A stretch of 64,000 nt of DNA from Exophiala sp. HKRS030 (taxonomy: Eukaryota > Ascomycota > Eurotiomycetes > Chaetothyriales > Herpotrichiellaceae): positions 6,324,001-6,388,000 of the forward strand of contig JAHWDD010000001.1 in assembly GCA_023897205.1 (NCBI GenBank), given 5' to 3'. The notes under the pieces are model-generated. The model was not told the DNA's origin. It made no database searches and was given only the letters and a program-made list of their open reading frames with translations. How positions within the stretch are numbered: the stretch's first letter is position 1; the number at the start of each line of letters is the position of its first letter. Shown piece by piece: positions 21,889 through 32,610 of the stretch. A program made the position numbers and the translations under genes.

Positions 21889-23017
21889 ATGGCCACCTCA
21901 TATGAGCCCTTCTCGGGTAGCTTCAAATGCGCCCTCATTCAACTCTACGCTAAAGTGAGTGCGCCAAAGAAAGTTTTGTCAGAAATGTCAAGACGATGTT
22001 TTGCCAGGATTCTGATTTTAATCCCTCGCGAATTATATGCATGATGACTGCATGTGCTGATATCATTAATTCAAGCCACTCGATCCGGAGCATAACTTTG
22101 CAACTGCATCAGCACATATCCGTGAAGCTGCTTCTCAAGGAGCTTCACTTGCCGTTCTACCAGAATATCACCTTACCAGCTGGGTACCGGAAGACCCCCA
22201 ATTCGCGGTAATCGCTCAAACCGCCTACGAGTATGTGTCGAAGTACCAGGATCTCGCCAAAGAATTGAAGATCAACATCGTTCCAGGCACCATTGTCACT
22301 GTCGACCCCAGATCAGCTGCTGCTCGACGATCAAACGGCACAGGGCCATCACATTCCGAATCTAACTCTAGCTCCACCAACCCTGCGCCGGCATTACTCA
22401 ACATCTGCCCATTCATATCTTACCAAGGCGAGCTGCTCGGCTCTTACACCAAAGCCAATCTCTGGCTACCAGAACGGAGTGTGCTGACTTCTGGGCCGGA
22501 TGCTGTACGTGGAAGGGGTCATCACACACATGCCGTCGACGAGGGACCACCGAATCCACACTCGGTCATTGAAACCCCATTGGGTCCTGTTGGCATTGTC
22601 ATCTGTTGGGATATCGCGTTTCCGGAAGCATGTCGTAGTCTCGTGCGTCAGGGTGCGAGGATCATCATTATTCCTACCTTCTGGACTCGAGACGATTTGA
22701 CACCGGAGGCGAGGAACTATGGGCCAGACGTCGATGTCCAATTTCTCAAGTCGGCGGTGATTACTAGGTCCTTCGAGAATACTTGTGCTATAATTTTCTG
22801 TAACATCGGTGGGCCAGCAGAGGATGGTTACGCCGGGTTGAGTCAAGTCGTGTTACCTTTGGTGGGAACTGTACCCGGAAGTTTTGATGGACCCGAACCG
22901 GGAATGCGTGTTGTAGATGTCGACATGAGAGCAGTGGATGTTGCAGAGGAAAACTATAAGATTCGCGAGGATTTAGCAAGATCTGACTGGCATTATGGCT
23001 ACAGCCACGACAAATGA
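21889..23017 (+). CDS. Carbon-nitrogen hydrolase (nitrilase superfamily)
   Basis: Enzyme of the nitrilase/amidase superfamily that hydrolyses a C-N bond through a Glu-Lys-Cys triad. Exons are 21889-21954 and 22076-23017, with a 121-bp intron (GTGAGT donor, TTCAAG acceptor, phase 0); the product is 335 residues. The triad is visible: Glu in LAVLPEYHLTSW, Lys in GSYTKANLW, Cys in GIVICWDIAFPEACR. There is no signal peptide or membrane segment, so it is probably cytosolic. About 20 residues between TVDPRS and the next beta strand are low-complexity (Ser/Asn/Pro). The substrate cannot be read from the sequence; beta-ureidopropionase-like and amidase-like members share these motifs. Confidence 0.9.
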
Positions 23018-23330
23018 GGGTTTGTCAATTATCTTTTACTGGAAATTGCTGGATGTCCGATTTTCGCGCATGCGAATGAGGCCTTCATTCTCTAAACTGT
23101 AAAGCTAGCGTCAACGAATACGATTCTATCCCTATGTCATACGTGGTGCAATTCTAAAGTCTGGCTCCATCAGGTGCTCGAGTCGAAGGGATCTCCTGAA
23201 GCATTCGAGATGCCCGTCGACATAGCCTTTCTTGCTTTCTAGCTTGGGGTTTGCGATCAATGACGTGTTGGTTGATCCCAGTTCCGGATTCCTCAACAAG
23301 ACAACACCAATCACTCATATCGCTCTCAGG
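23018..23330. other. Intergenic between convergent genes, 0.31 kb
   Basis: 3' flanks of the hydrolase and the RRM gene; nothing else seen. Confidence 0.5.
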
Positions 23331-24455
23331 TCAGCTGAATGAGAGCGCTTGAAACCTGTTGTGGTACAATTCATTCGACGATTTCCTCGGCGTTGACTTT
23401 CGGACAAAGCGGGCCTTGGGTGTTGGTAAGGGATCTTGACATTCGTCGGCAAAAAATTCGATGCTGGTGCCCTTATACTTGAGTCTAGACAACATGCAAT
23501 GGCGAGCTGTCAAGGCATGCTGGATGCTGTTTGTGGAGACAAAAAGATGGCAGCCTTCGAAGGTGATTTGTACGATCTCCAGCAAATGAATGTGTTCAAG
23601 GTCTCGTCGAACGTCGTCGGCCGTCATCTCTGAAGTCGCAAAACGGATGACTAGATTGCGACTCGCCTTGTTATGTAGGATCTGACGAGCAAGGTATCCT
23701 GGTAGGTGTTGTTGTCTGTCGTCCCAGTCCACATTTACCTTTCACACAGTCAGAAATGGATGTGACTGCTTAGAAAGGATACTAACGCGTTGATTTTTAA
23801 TATATACACCATTCTGTTTCGCATACTGCATGAAGTTTTCTGCATCAAGACATTCAACAAATGAGACGCAAGCCGATCGAGTTCTGCGTCGTATAAAAAG
23901 TCGTAGGAGCGCGCCACCTTGAATAACTTGAGTGACTTCAAGCAAGGTTGTTTTGGGAGGTAGACGAGAGATGACGATCGAGCGATCTTTGCTATCGTGC
24001 TGAATGGAAGCGTATCCTGGATTGTTGTGATCAGCTTCCTCTGAATGACCCATGCGACCGATAAACCCCGAGAGTGATGTCTGTGGACGATTTTCTTGTC
24101 GTCCCTCTTGAAGAATATCATCATCTGTTACAATTGACGAAGAATCGGAGGCAGAAGCGGGATCAGACTCTGTTCCACATCTCCTGGCCGGTCGTAGGGG
24201 TGAACTTGAGGAAGGAGATTCAGTAGGGAGGTTGTTGCTGATAAGTACATCCAGCGCCTCTGCATCAACGCCGCCTAAGATAAGTGCTTGTCGTAGTGCG
24301 AGATACTCAAGCTTGGTTTGAACCTGCAGGAATATATTAGACCCAGTCGGCACATGCTTGTGTGTGGGAGTAAGAGAGCGAACCAATTCTTGATATTCTG
24401 AAGTTGAGATGCTGACATTGCTGTCGGCAACATTCGGTGGTTGAGATATAGTCAT
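23331..24455 (-). CDS. Two-RRM RNA-binding protein
   Basis: Probable RNA-binding protein; targets unknown. Exons are 24455-23787 and 23738-23331, with a 48-bp intron (GTTAGT donor, GAAAG acceptor, CTGAC branch site) in phase 0; 358 residues. The first 40 residues contain the conserved stretch STSEYQELVRSLTP. A Ser-rich linker follows. RRM1 begins at RSIVISRLPPKTT (RNP2-like) with RSACVSFVE as RNP1; RRM2 begins at NLVIRFATSEMTADDVRRDL and has GCHLFVSTNS. The sequence ends shortly after SIEFFADECQDPLP. This arrangement is familiar from a conserved Pezizomycotina RRM family without a well-established function. The start is the first ATG (MTISQPPN). Confidence 0.82.
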
Positions 24456-24714
24456 GGCAGACAACGAACCACATATCTTGTAGATAATGAGACCTATCAA
24501 AGGATCGACGAAACAAAGATGCCTGAATCAAAGATCCAAGTGAAGTAAGGTGTGGTCTGAAAAGTCTGTGGTGGGCGGAGAGGACGGAAGGCGCGTTCCA
24601 GGTCACTTTACAGTTTCTCTCACCAGGCGCAGCTCGGGATTGGTGCATCATCTCACCATCATGGCTTCCAAGAGAGAAGAGATTCTCAAGGAGAAGAATA
24701 TTGATTGTCTCGTC

Positions 24715-25536
24715 TTAAGCGTCGGTCTTGTTGCCCTCCATCAACTGTTTCATCAGTTCCGAAGCCTCGCCACCCGATCCCTTCAGAGCAGCTTCTACAG
24801 CCGCAATGCTACCTCCTATTAATCGTGCTCTCTCTTCAGGATGTAAGTCAAGGAATTCTTGGAATTCTTGGTACCATGTGTTGTCTTTGGCTGGCCCTTT
24901 GCCCTCGTAACCAACACACAATTCAGCTAGGATGATAAGAGCGTGTCGAATTGCAATGTCACCACCATACCGAGTAATGATCTCTTCCTGGTTGATGGGT
25001 TTAAATATAGACTCCGGATCTTCTTTGTTGATAGCCCAAGCAAGGGTGTTCATGCGATCTTCAAACGCCCACCACTTGGGCAAAATCCCCGCTGTTTCGG
25101 CAAGATCGAGAAACCTTTGAAAGTCTGCGATTGCATCGTCTTTCGCCCAGACCAATCCATCGATCGGTTTACCAGGATAATATATGCCATGGTCTTCCTC
25201 ACGGGATGAATGATCCGTCTCAACTCTGAGTCGATACGAATCGATGAGAACTCGTGAAACCTCATCGTGTTCGAACGATGATAAATATGTGAACTTTGAT
25301 CCTTTGCCCTGTGCGAGATTGCAGAAGGGCCTGTGTTTCGACCAGTGTTCTTTTTGACAATCTCTCGAACAGTAATCTACCAGTGTACAGCCGCTACATC
25401 TTTTGAGAGGCTTCTGTAAACCAGCGGTGAAACAATTAGCACAAACAGACAGTCCCTTGCTGTGCATGAATTCATGTTCTAGTTGCGCAATGTATGTTGC
25501 GCCACACAGCGGAAATGTCTTGTTTGATGGCGCCAT
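24715..25536 (-). CDS. MYND zinc-finger protein
   Basis: 273-residue protein of unknown function with an N-terminal MYND finger at about residues 31-72: CANCF...CSGC...CSRDCQKEHWSKHRPFC, giving the full C-x2-C, C-x2-C, C-x3-C and H-x3-C ligand set. The finger normally mediates protein-protein contacts. The rest is helical and resembles no enzyme I can name; no SET domain is visible, so it is not a Smyd-type methyltransferase. The open frame continues 75 codons upstream of MAPSNKTFPLCG, but that part is low-complexity and includes a TACGGAGTAC intergenic word, so the start is set at this ATG. Confidence 0.82.
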   Translation of the reverse strand: MAPSNKTFPLCGATYIAQLEHEFMHSKGLSVCANCFTAGLQKPLKRCSGCTLVDYCSRDCQKEHWSKHRPFCNLAQGKGSKFTYLSSFEHDEVSRVLIDSYRLRVETDHSSREEDHGIYYPGKPIDGLVWAKDDAIADFQRFLDLAETAGILPKWWAFEDRMNTLAWAINKEDPESIFKPINQEEIITRYGGDIAIRHALIILAELCVGYEGKGPAKDNTWYQEFQEFLDLHPEERARLIGGSIAAVEAALKGSGGEASELMKQLMEGNKTDA

Positions 25537-26257
25537 ATTCCCTAAATTGACTTCTGGTTCTCTCGATTCCACAGTTTGTTTTTTGAAGATTGTTAAAAGA
25601 TATCTTTCAACGGTGAGAGAAGGTTGTGGAATATAGTAGTAGTGGATCGAAGGAGTGGTTTGCATCCGACCAGTGCCTACGGAGTACACACTACTGGTGG
25701 CGGGAGCTTGGCAGCGACTCGAGCCATACACTCCGTAGTTCCCATGAGTTCTACAATTCATGGCCCCAAACCTGCTCGCACGTGAATGCTGACATTGGTT
25801 TGAAATTGTAAGAAATCAGCCTCAGGCTCTGAGGGTATCCGCAAGGATCTTTATAATCATAATGGGATACGAAGCTGGCAGATATAGGAATACCTGGACT
25901 AACGAACACCACTTTCTACTTTCATCCGGCAAAGCCCAATGGATCTTGTTCGATGCCTGGTTAAGCCAGCGAGACACAGCCGATGTATTGGCTGACTTGG
26001 GCATAGAATCTCGGGCCAGGACCTATATATTCCTGAGAATGAGGTGGTCACGAGTGGCCAAATAGGAAAAGTCCTCAAGCTCATTCGCTTCTCATAGGTT
26101 GTCGACAGACAATCAGCAGCATGAACTACTGGCAAAGCATTTTCTCATCGTAAGCATCAAGTCTACGTTAGTGAGAGATAGAATGTCAGGACAGCAGCGC
26201 CCGTAAAACGAAAGTCCCTTCCACGTGGAAAACGTCACATGAAAAAAATTCGATGCC
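25537..26257. other. Intergenic, 0.72 kb
   Basis: Promoter side of the MYND gene. Holds TACGGAGTAC at 25,678 and ACTCCGTA at 25,730. A 67-codon plus-strand ORF at 25,862-26,065 is not recognisable and is not annotated as a gene. Confidence 0.5.
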
Positions 26258-26779
26258 TCAATCCCAGAGATCAGGCTGATAGTCGGCAGTCAAACGTTCA
26301 TCTTTGCCATAGCGTGATTGCCACGAGTCGAAGCCGCCCTCCAAGACACAGACCTCCTGTGTAGAGTTCTTCTTTTGTGTACTGTCATCGGTTGAGGCGG
26401 AAGCCTCAGGCGTGTCTTCGGTTGTCGGATTTGTGTTTGCAGATGTACCTTCTTTGTCGGCCTTTTCATCAGCCCTTTGCTTAGCCCTTGCATACATCAA
26501 TGCTGCTTTCGGTCCCCGTTGTTGGCTCAACATGCAGTGAAAGATGACTCTATCCTTGTCTTTGAGAGTTCTCACCAGCTCAGGAATACGAGCGTCAAGC
26601 TGGTTGAGCGGGATCCATGTGCTTCCGTTAATGTTACCGCCGATGTGGTCGGAGTCTCTCACGTCAATGATTGCAACCTTTGGACGCTCGGTAGGATCTA
26701 ATATCATAGGAGCGACTGAAGTGGGGTGGAGGTGTGTGAGGGAGGAGAGGGTAATTGGGGTGGATTTCGACGATGACAT
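26258..26779 (-). CDS. Rhodanese/Cdc25-like phosphatase (Ibp1/Ych1 type)
   Basis: 173-residue single-domain rhodanese fold. Seen: KVAIIDVRDSDHIGGNI (the conserved VDVR region), STWIPLNQL, and the active loop VIFHCMLSQQRGP, a C-x5-R signature as in small Cdc25-like phosphatases and arsenate reductases of fungi. About 45 low-complexity residues (Thr/Ser/Glu) are inserted between the loop helix (MYARAKQRADEK) and the final VCVLEGGFDSWQ strand. The start is placed at MSSSKSTPITLSS; the open frame upstream is Ser-rich and lacks similarity. Whether it acts on proteins or arsenate cannot be told from sequence. Confidence 0.85.
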   Translation of the reverse strand: MSSSKSTPITLSSLTHLHPTSVAPMILDPTERPKVAIIDVRDSDHIGGNINGSTWIPLNQLDARIPELVRTLKDKDRVIFHCMLSQQRGPKAALMYARAKQRADEKADKEGTSANTNPTTEDTPEASASTDDSTQKKNSTQEVCVLEGGFDSWQSRYGKDERLTADYQPDLWD

Positions 26780-27191
26780 TTTATATTTCAGATGAGGGTA
26801 ACGAGGGTGAGATAGTGATGTGCAGTTCCTTGAGCTAAGAGAGAGTGAACTTGAGCAACGAGGGAATATCATGGAAAAACAGGCTGCAACTTCAGATTCA
26901 CTGGAAGCCCAGTGGGACATTGCCCGAAATATATACTGGTCTCAAGGTCAAGGTCTCGATGTTGCTCACAGAATCGCGTGGTGGAGTTGCCTTGCAGTGG
27001 TGCCGCAAATGATGGGTTGTGATTGGTCAAGAGCTACCACCACGACACCCCGAATTTCGAGTTTCAATCTCGTCGATTTCCATCAACACCAACGTACGGA
27101 GTACATATCAGTCCCACATACCAGGCGTTTGCCTGCACCATTGTGAACACTCATCCCCTCCCGCTTGTCGATTAGATTCCATACGATCAAC
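26780..27191. promoter_or_regulatory. Divergent promoter phosphatase/bS21m
   Basis: 412 bp between divergent starts. Contains TACGGAGTAC at 27,095, about 97 bp before the bS21m start. Confidence 0.6.
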
Positions 27192-27818
27192 ATGCCGTCT
27201 CAGAGTATCACAAAATGCGTCCGCTGCGCCCTGTCTCAACCTCGTAAAGCCACGATACTCTCAACCTCAATCACAACATCTGCTCAGAACCATACATACA
27301 AACCCGTCATACGACGGTCCTTCTCCTCTTCTCCAGCATCACACGAAACAGCAAAGCCCCAGAAATCCATGAGCGAACTATTAGCCGAGCTTGGAGCTCA
27401 AACCAGACGGACAAATCCCCTCGACTTCATTCCCGCCAAAGCTGCAGCTTCTCAATCACAAAAGCCTACTACTACTGCCAATACTCCAGACTGGATGACT
27501 CAGAATCTCGGTCAGTCGTTATTGCGCGATCTTTCGAGGATAGGGCCTTCCCCACTATCATCCACCTTGATTCGTCTCAAACCCTCCCTCGGTAGAACAG
27601 TGAGAGTTACCGGTAATGATCTGGGCAAATCACTTCGTGCATTGGATCGCAAGTGTAATGAAAACAGCATCAGGCGAGATGAAATCAGTCAGAGGTTTCA
27701 TGTGAGAAGGGGACAAGCTAAGAAGATTCTGAGGATGAGGAGGTGGAGAGCATTATTCAAAGAAGGCTTCATCGCCGAGTGTGCCAAAATTCGGAGGATG
27801 AGGAAGCAAGGCTGGTAA
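27192..27818 (+). CDS. MRP21: Mitochondrial small-subunit ribosomal protein bS21m
   Basis: Ribosomal protein of the mitochondrial small subunit. One exon, 208 residues. The first 60 residues are basic and Ser/Thr-rich with no acidic residue until HETAKP, a typical mitochondrial presequence (RRSFSSSP). The bS21 domain is at the C-terminus: GRTVRVTGNDLGKSLRALDRKC, then RDEISQRFHVRRGQAKK and RRWRALFKEGF, ending MRKQGW. The fungal protein is much longer than bacterial S21 because of the presequence and linker, which is normal. The start MPSQSITK is the first ATG. Confidence 0.92.
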   Translation: MPSQSITKCVRCALSQPRKATILSTSITTSAQNHTYKPVIRRSFSSSPASHETAKPQKSMSELLAELGAQTRRTNPLDFIPAKAAASQSQKPTTTANTPDWMTQNLGQSLLRDLSRIGPSPLSSTLIRLKPSLGRTVRVTGNDLGKSLRALDRKCNENSIRRDEISQRFHVRRGQAKKILRMRRWRALFKEGFIAECAKIRRMRKQGW

Positions 27819-28178
27819 TGGTTTCAAGGGATGGATATTTACAGATAGAGCTCGACTCCGGGAGCATTGTGTATCATCAGACTTGTTCGACCTGCCTTTC
27901 CATGATTCCAAGGTCAAATGCTAGTGGTTGGTTGCCACAAGATGTTTCTTCTTCTTTCCTTCCAGATTGTCGTTCTGTTGTCATTCTTGCTACCCGCGAA
28001 AGATTGTCGCTCGGCTGATGATGACAGAAACGAGCATTGTGGACTCGATGCCAATGATGCAATACCAAAAAACCAACCGCCACCAACACCCTGCTTTTAA
28101 ATCCAAAGCACCTAAAACATTCGAGCCCCGGAAACAAAGACTCGAAGCGCCCAGTCTTCACAAGCATCCCACTCCCAA
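27819..28178. other. Intergenic between convergent genes, 0.36 kb
   Basis: 3' flanks of bS21m and the RING gene. No gene seen. Confidence 0.5.
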
Positions 28179-29645
28179 TCATGCCCTTTCACTAACCAAC
28201 CACTTTCTAGCAAACGTAGCCATCTCGACCAAATCACAAATCATAGACTGCTCGCCAGCCATAGCAGCCTCAGTCTTGCGCTTCAGGAACTCGGCCAATA
28301 GATTCTTGATGGTTCCATCGGCGGGTTTCCTCTCCTTTGCATTATTCAGCATCACCAACTGTGCCTCTCTACTCGTGACGTTGGGCGGCTGCTTGTCGTA
28401 CCAGACCAACAGCTCGATGATCTCTGGGAAGATGACTGCCGTCTTGCCCGCGACTGTCTCGTTGCAGTTTGGTTGCACGCAGAAGGCACGGAATCCGTGT
28501 ACGGCGTCACCGCGTTCGGCTTCGATGCGCAGCTTCTGCGTGCATCGGTGGCAGTAGACGTGCGTACAGCCGAGGACTCGTGAGTCCCGCTTGACTGTGT
28601 GGCATTTGCTGCATCTGATCATGTCCGCGATGCTCTGGCCGGATCGATGTGTGGATTGCAGGGTCTGAAGCAGGGTGACTAATGAGGTTGCGAATACTGT
28701 TTTTGAGGCGTTGGTGGTCAGCACATTCCTACAAGACATTCACGACAGAAGGGAAGACAAAGACGGGACACCCGCAGTCGAGGGATTCAACTGACTTACC
28801 GATCTCTTTGCCAGACTTGAACTTCTTCGCCGCTGTACCATTGATAGGCGAGCAGAAGAGACTGTCGTCTGAAACCGTTCGACCTCGTTTACCAGGATTC
28901 GAGTCTTGGGCTGGAACTTTCGCGAGCGGCGCTAAGTCGTTCTTATTCACAGCTGCAAAAAGGTCCGGGTAGTTCCGCTCGAGGCTCGATGTACTGTTCT
29001 TTTGCGGGTCTGGGTTGGACGAGTGAGTGGTGAGCCAGAATTCAAGGAATCCAAAATTGCAGGGTCAACAGGTATCACGGCTCCAGATTCAGACTTGACC
29101 GTAGGCGATGCCGCCGGCAAGAAAAGAGACGATTCTCTGCTAGCGTCATGCCCGACAATGCCATCCAGTCCATCTAGCAGGATCGGATTGTCCACGTGGC
29201 CGTTCTTCTTGCCGTCGAACTGAAGGACCCTACCTGCGACGACCTCAAGCAGCTTGCCCGGGTCGCCGGAGATCTCGTTCAAAAGGGCAATTAGAAGATG
29301 TTTCTGCTGGTCTTCATTGCTGGATTTCTGAGCGATGGCTACAATCGCCGCCTTTAACTCAGCGTCCTGACTCATCTGATCCCAGAGTCCTCGGACGAGA
29401 ACATCGCTGGAGTTGATGTGGGCCCAGAAGGTGGACTGGGCGTGGGCCCGTTGTGTGGTTACCAGCTGATTGAGCAGTGCGTCGGCCATGGTGCTCATGT
29501 CTTTGTTGTTGTCGGCGATGTTGGTGCGGATCTGATCGAGGCGTTGCTGAAGACGTGTTTCTTCTTCAATCAGATTGGCGGTGTTGTCTCGCAGGGTTTC
29601 GAGTTGGGATTGGAGGTCGTCGCTCGTTCCAGCCTCATTGGCCAT
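28179..29645 (-). CDS. RING-type zinc-finger protein with coiled coil
   Basis: Probable E3-type RING protein, function unknown. Exon 3 (28696-28179) holds the finger: MIRCSKCHTV, then CTHVYCHRCTQK, a RING-like C-x2-C...C-x-H-x2-C-x2-C arrangement, with CVQPNC as last pair. The N-terminus (from MANEAGTSDD at 29645) is a predicted coiled coil (LRDNTANLIEEETRLQQRLDQ). The last intron (28799-28697, GTAAGT donor, ACAG acceptor, CTGAC branch) keeps frame. The link between the N-terminal frame (to about 29,010) and the middle frame (to 28,800) is unresolved. Either a 53-bp intron 28994-28942 (GTACAT...AATAAG) or one missing base in a C run near 29,006-29,014 (coding strand CCC) joins them; the second keeps the coding-like ERNYPDLFAAVNKNDLAPL. 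The product is about 436-455 residues. Confidence 0.68.
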
Positions 29646-30805
29646 GATAAAGTGGAAAAGCCCTCGACAGCGGGCAAGGAAGCAACCTGGGATGTGACAA
29701 CAGCGACGATTCGAGATCGATGATCGACTCTCGATTGCAGACACATATGGAGACGGGGAGTGAAGCTAAACGGCCGTTACACCTGCTTCACTCTTCAGCT
29801 TCATATCGTCACATCATCGAGCCGTGCTGGCATGTGACAGTCTCTACTCAACAGGACGTCGAACTGATAGTCCTGAAGGGCATCAGACCCATGATAAATG
29901 CTACGACAGTGAAGACCATCGTGCCTCAAAATCGAACAGAGGTAGTCACCACGGTTTCTTACGATTGACGCCGTGGCCTCTTCTCAAGACCACTTGGCTG
30001 TGTATCTGGATAAGCTCTACCAAGTCTGCGACCTTGAAGGATTCGACGATACCGTCCATCAAGGTATGAGGAGCAGCATCCAGGTCGACTGCTGCACACG
30101 GACCTTCGAACGCGGCGAGCAAGTCGATGCGGATGATGTTTTCAGACGAAACTCATTGAAGGATCAATCGTCCTGAACGGACGACTCTCGCAGTTTACGC
30201 TAGGCGGTCATAAAACAATCGCAACATGTTCATCGAGGTCTCAGTCGGGTGTATAGTGTCTTCAATAAGTCGTTCACGATGGAAATGCCCGCGGCTGGCC
30301 ACGAAGCCGACATTCAACTGCTTCACCTGCTACGCCTGCCTTCGACCGTGAATTTCTACCATGTTCATGTGCACAAACAGAGAGATGTCAACGATCTCTT
30401 TGCTCTTGGCTGGTGTCCTTGTGAAGGATGCCCTCGTCCGACTTTGGTTCTGCGGACGCACTGGAGTTCGCTCAAGGGCATTGTTGTCACGAGTTCGAGT
30501 TGACCAGACCACAGCGGGGACGATCACTGAATCAGATCGTTGATAACGGCTTTTCAGTAACGGGCACATCGGCTCAACATTGACGATGAAGCAAGTACGT
30601 TCAATATCAACCTTTCATTCTTCAACACACATCGCAATGCATAAGTCAGGGGAGGTTAGGACTGTGATGGAGACAAGAACTGGGTTCTCGTGGATTCTAT
30701 CTGTGGATATGGATGGCATCAAGTACATATTTTCCGTGACGCAACCGGTCCGCTGGTCAATCTGGACGTTGACTGAAACAGCACACTTGGTTGATACGCG
30801 ATCAA
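29646..30805. other. Intergenic, 1.16 kb
   Basis: Between the RING gene start and the photolyase stop (both minus). Small open frames on both strands show no domain. Nothing else seen. Confidence 0.5.
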
Positions 30806-32610
30806 TCACGGTTCTACGCCAGCCATATCATTCTTGAACCTCTCGATGGCGCGCTGCTTGGTCTCCTGCCAATCGACAAACGGTTTAGGATAGCCCAATT
30901 TCTCAAATTCATCCTTGCTCAACCGATTATATGGATCAAACACCGCTTTTCCCTTTACATCCTTCAACTCCGGCACCCATTTTCGAATATACTCGCCTTC
31001 GGGATCGTTCCTCTCCGCCTGACTTACAGGGTTGAAGACGGTATAACTAGGCCCCCAACCCTGGGTGTTGTTGTTCAGATCCCAATCGATCAAGGTCTCT
31101 GCGAAATACCGCTCGCCACGGCGGTAGTTGATCAACAAATTACAATATAGATAACTGGATACGTTCATGCGCAGTCGGTTGTGCATGTAAGCTTCATGCT
31201 TGATCTGGCGCATGCCTGCATCGACGAACGGAACACCCAGCCTGCCGTCTTCCCAGCGCTTGTACCCTTCCTCGTCATCCTCCCACTTGACGAAGTCGAA
31301 TTTCAGGTTCTGCGGCATATTCATCGCCGTGTGTGGTGTGGTCAGTGTCGTTTGCCGGTAGAGCTCGCGGAACACAAGTTCTCGCACCCACGACGCAATG
31401 CCCGCAGGCGCGCTGCCTTGCGAGAAGTCGGCTGAGTTGGAGTTGGCTCTGCGCACGGCGGTGAGAGTCTCACGGAGCGAGATGACGCCTGCGCTGAAGT
31501 ACGCCGACATCCGCGACGTTGAGTCCTTGGCCGGGTTGGATCTGGTGGCGGCGTAATCTTCGATTTTCTCCGTCAGAAACTCGTTGAGTCTCGAGACTGC
31601 TGCTGAATGTCCGCCGGCCAGAGCTCTCGAATGCGTCGCTTCTCGTCTTCGTCGGCGAATTGCTTCTCCTCCGGCGGACTGGGGACTGGGCTATCAAAAA
31701 GTGACTTGAGGGCATTTTTGGCAGAGGTTGAGTTCTTTGAAGGTGGAGGGACAGTGTCTAACAGGCTAGGGTCGGATTTGATTTCTCCAAGCCATGCTTT
31801 ATGGTACGGAGTGAATACTTTCATTGGTTTTCCGTTTCCTGTGAGCACAGTGCCGGGTTCCATGACAGTCTGGTCATGGTGGAATGAGATATTCACATCG
31901 GAATCGACTTCGTTGACGAATTTGACGTCCCTTCGCAGCTCGTCGACCTCATACTCGTAATTGGCAAAGACATGCGAGATTTTATTGTCATGAACGAACT
32001 TGGCGACGGTGGGCACAATCTCATCTCGTTCACTGGCCTCGATGAGCGCAAGTGGGATGTCGAGTTCGAGCAACTCCTTCTGCATCAGAGTCAGGTTCTC
32101 ACAGATGAAATCCGTGCGGGCGGGACTCGTGCCATGCCAGCGAAACTCAGCCGGGCAGTTGAGATACACGCATAGCAGCGGTTTGCCAGAGCTCTGGGCC
32201 AGCTGTGATGCCGCATGCAGAGCCTTGTTGTCTTGGATGCGGAGGTCTTTGCTTCGAAACCAGTGAAGGACGTTGCTGACCTCGGAGGCTCCTTCACGAT
32301 CCGACAGTAACGACCGGAGTTCTTCATATGGTGGATCTGCATCCACTTCTTTGGCTCGCTTGGTGCTTGGATGTTTGTCCTCGGGATGGTCTGGTTGATC
32401 TCGTTTAGCCATTCTGGGTCGAGGTTTCAAGATCAAATTTACGGTGGTGCTGTGGAACAGCAAAGCACGACGGAAAGAAACAGGGTGTGAGAATGGTACA
32501 TGCCAATTCTTACCAGGAGATTTCGATATATTGCACAATATTAAACCCGATCTGACGATGAGGGCTCTTGAAAGGGGGCGAATGGAAGGAGACGGCGCCA
32601 AGTTCAGCAT
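30806..32610 (-). CDS. PHR1: CPD photolyase (class I type), frame broken once
   Basis: Flavoenzyme that uses blue light to repair cyclobutane pyrimidine dimers. The N-terminal photolyase domain starts at VLHWFRSKDLRIQDN, followed by PLLCVYLNC and VFANYEYEVDE. The FAD domain includes RMSAYFSAGVISLRE, GIASWVRELVFRELY, VDAGMRQIKHEAYMHNRLRM and EYIRKWVPELKDVKGKAV. The frame breaks once: N-terminal frame to about 31,612, C-terminal frame from there to the stop at 30,806, one base short. An extra C at 31,611-31,612 (G on the coding strand) would give LWPAGHSAA, close to the conserved WPAG motif; no intron is possible. Two in-frame starts exist, ATG 32610 and ATG 32412. The 66 residues between them have no acidic residue and look like a mitochondrial presequence. 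The flavin-side loop GWGPSYTVFNP is about ten residues shorter than in well-known class I enzymes. Confidence 0.88.

Noticed and set aside
25862..26065. 67-codon plus-strand ORF starting at ATG
   Set aside because: No recognisable domain, no splice context; not enough to call a gene.
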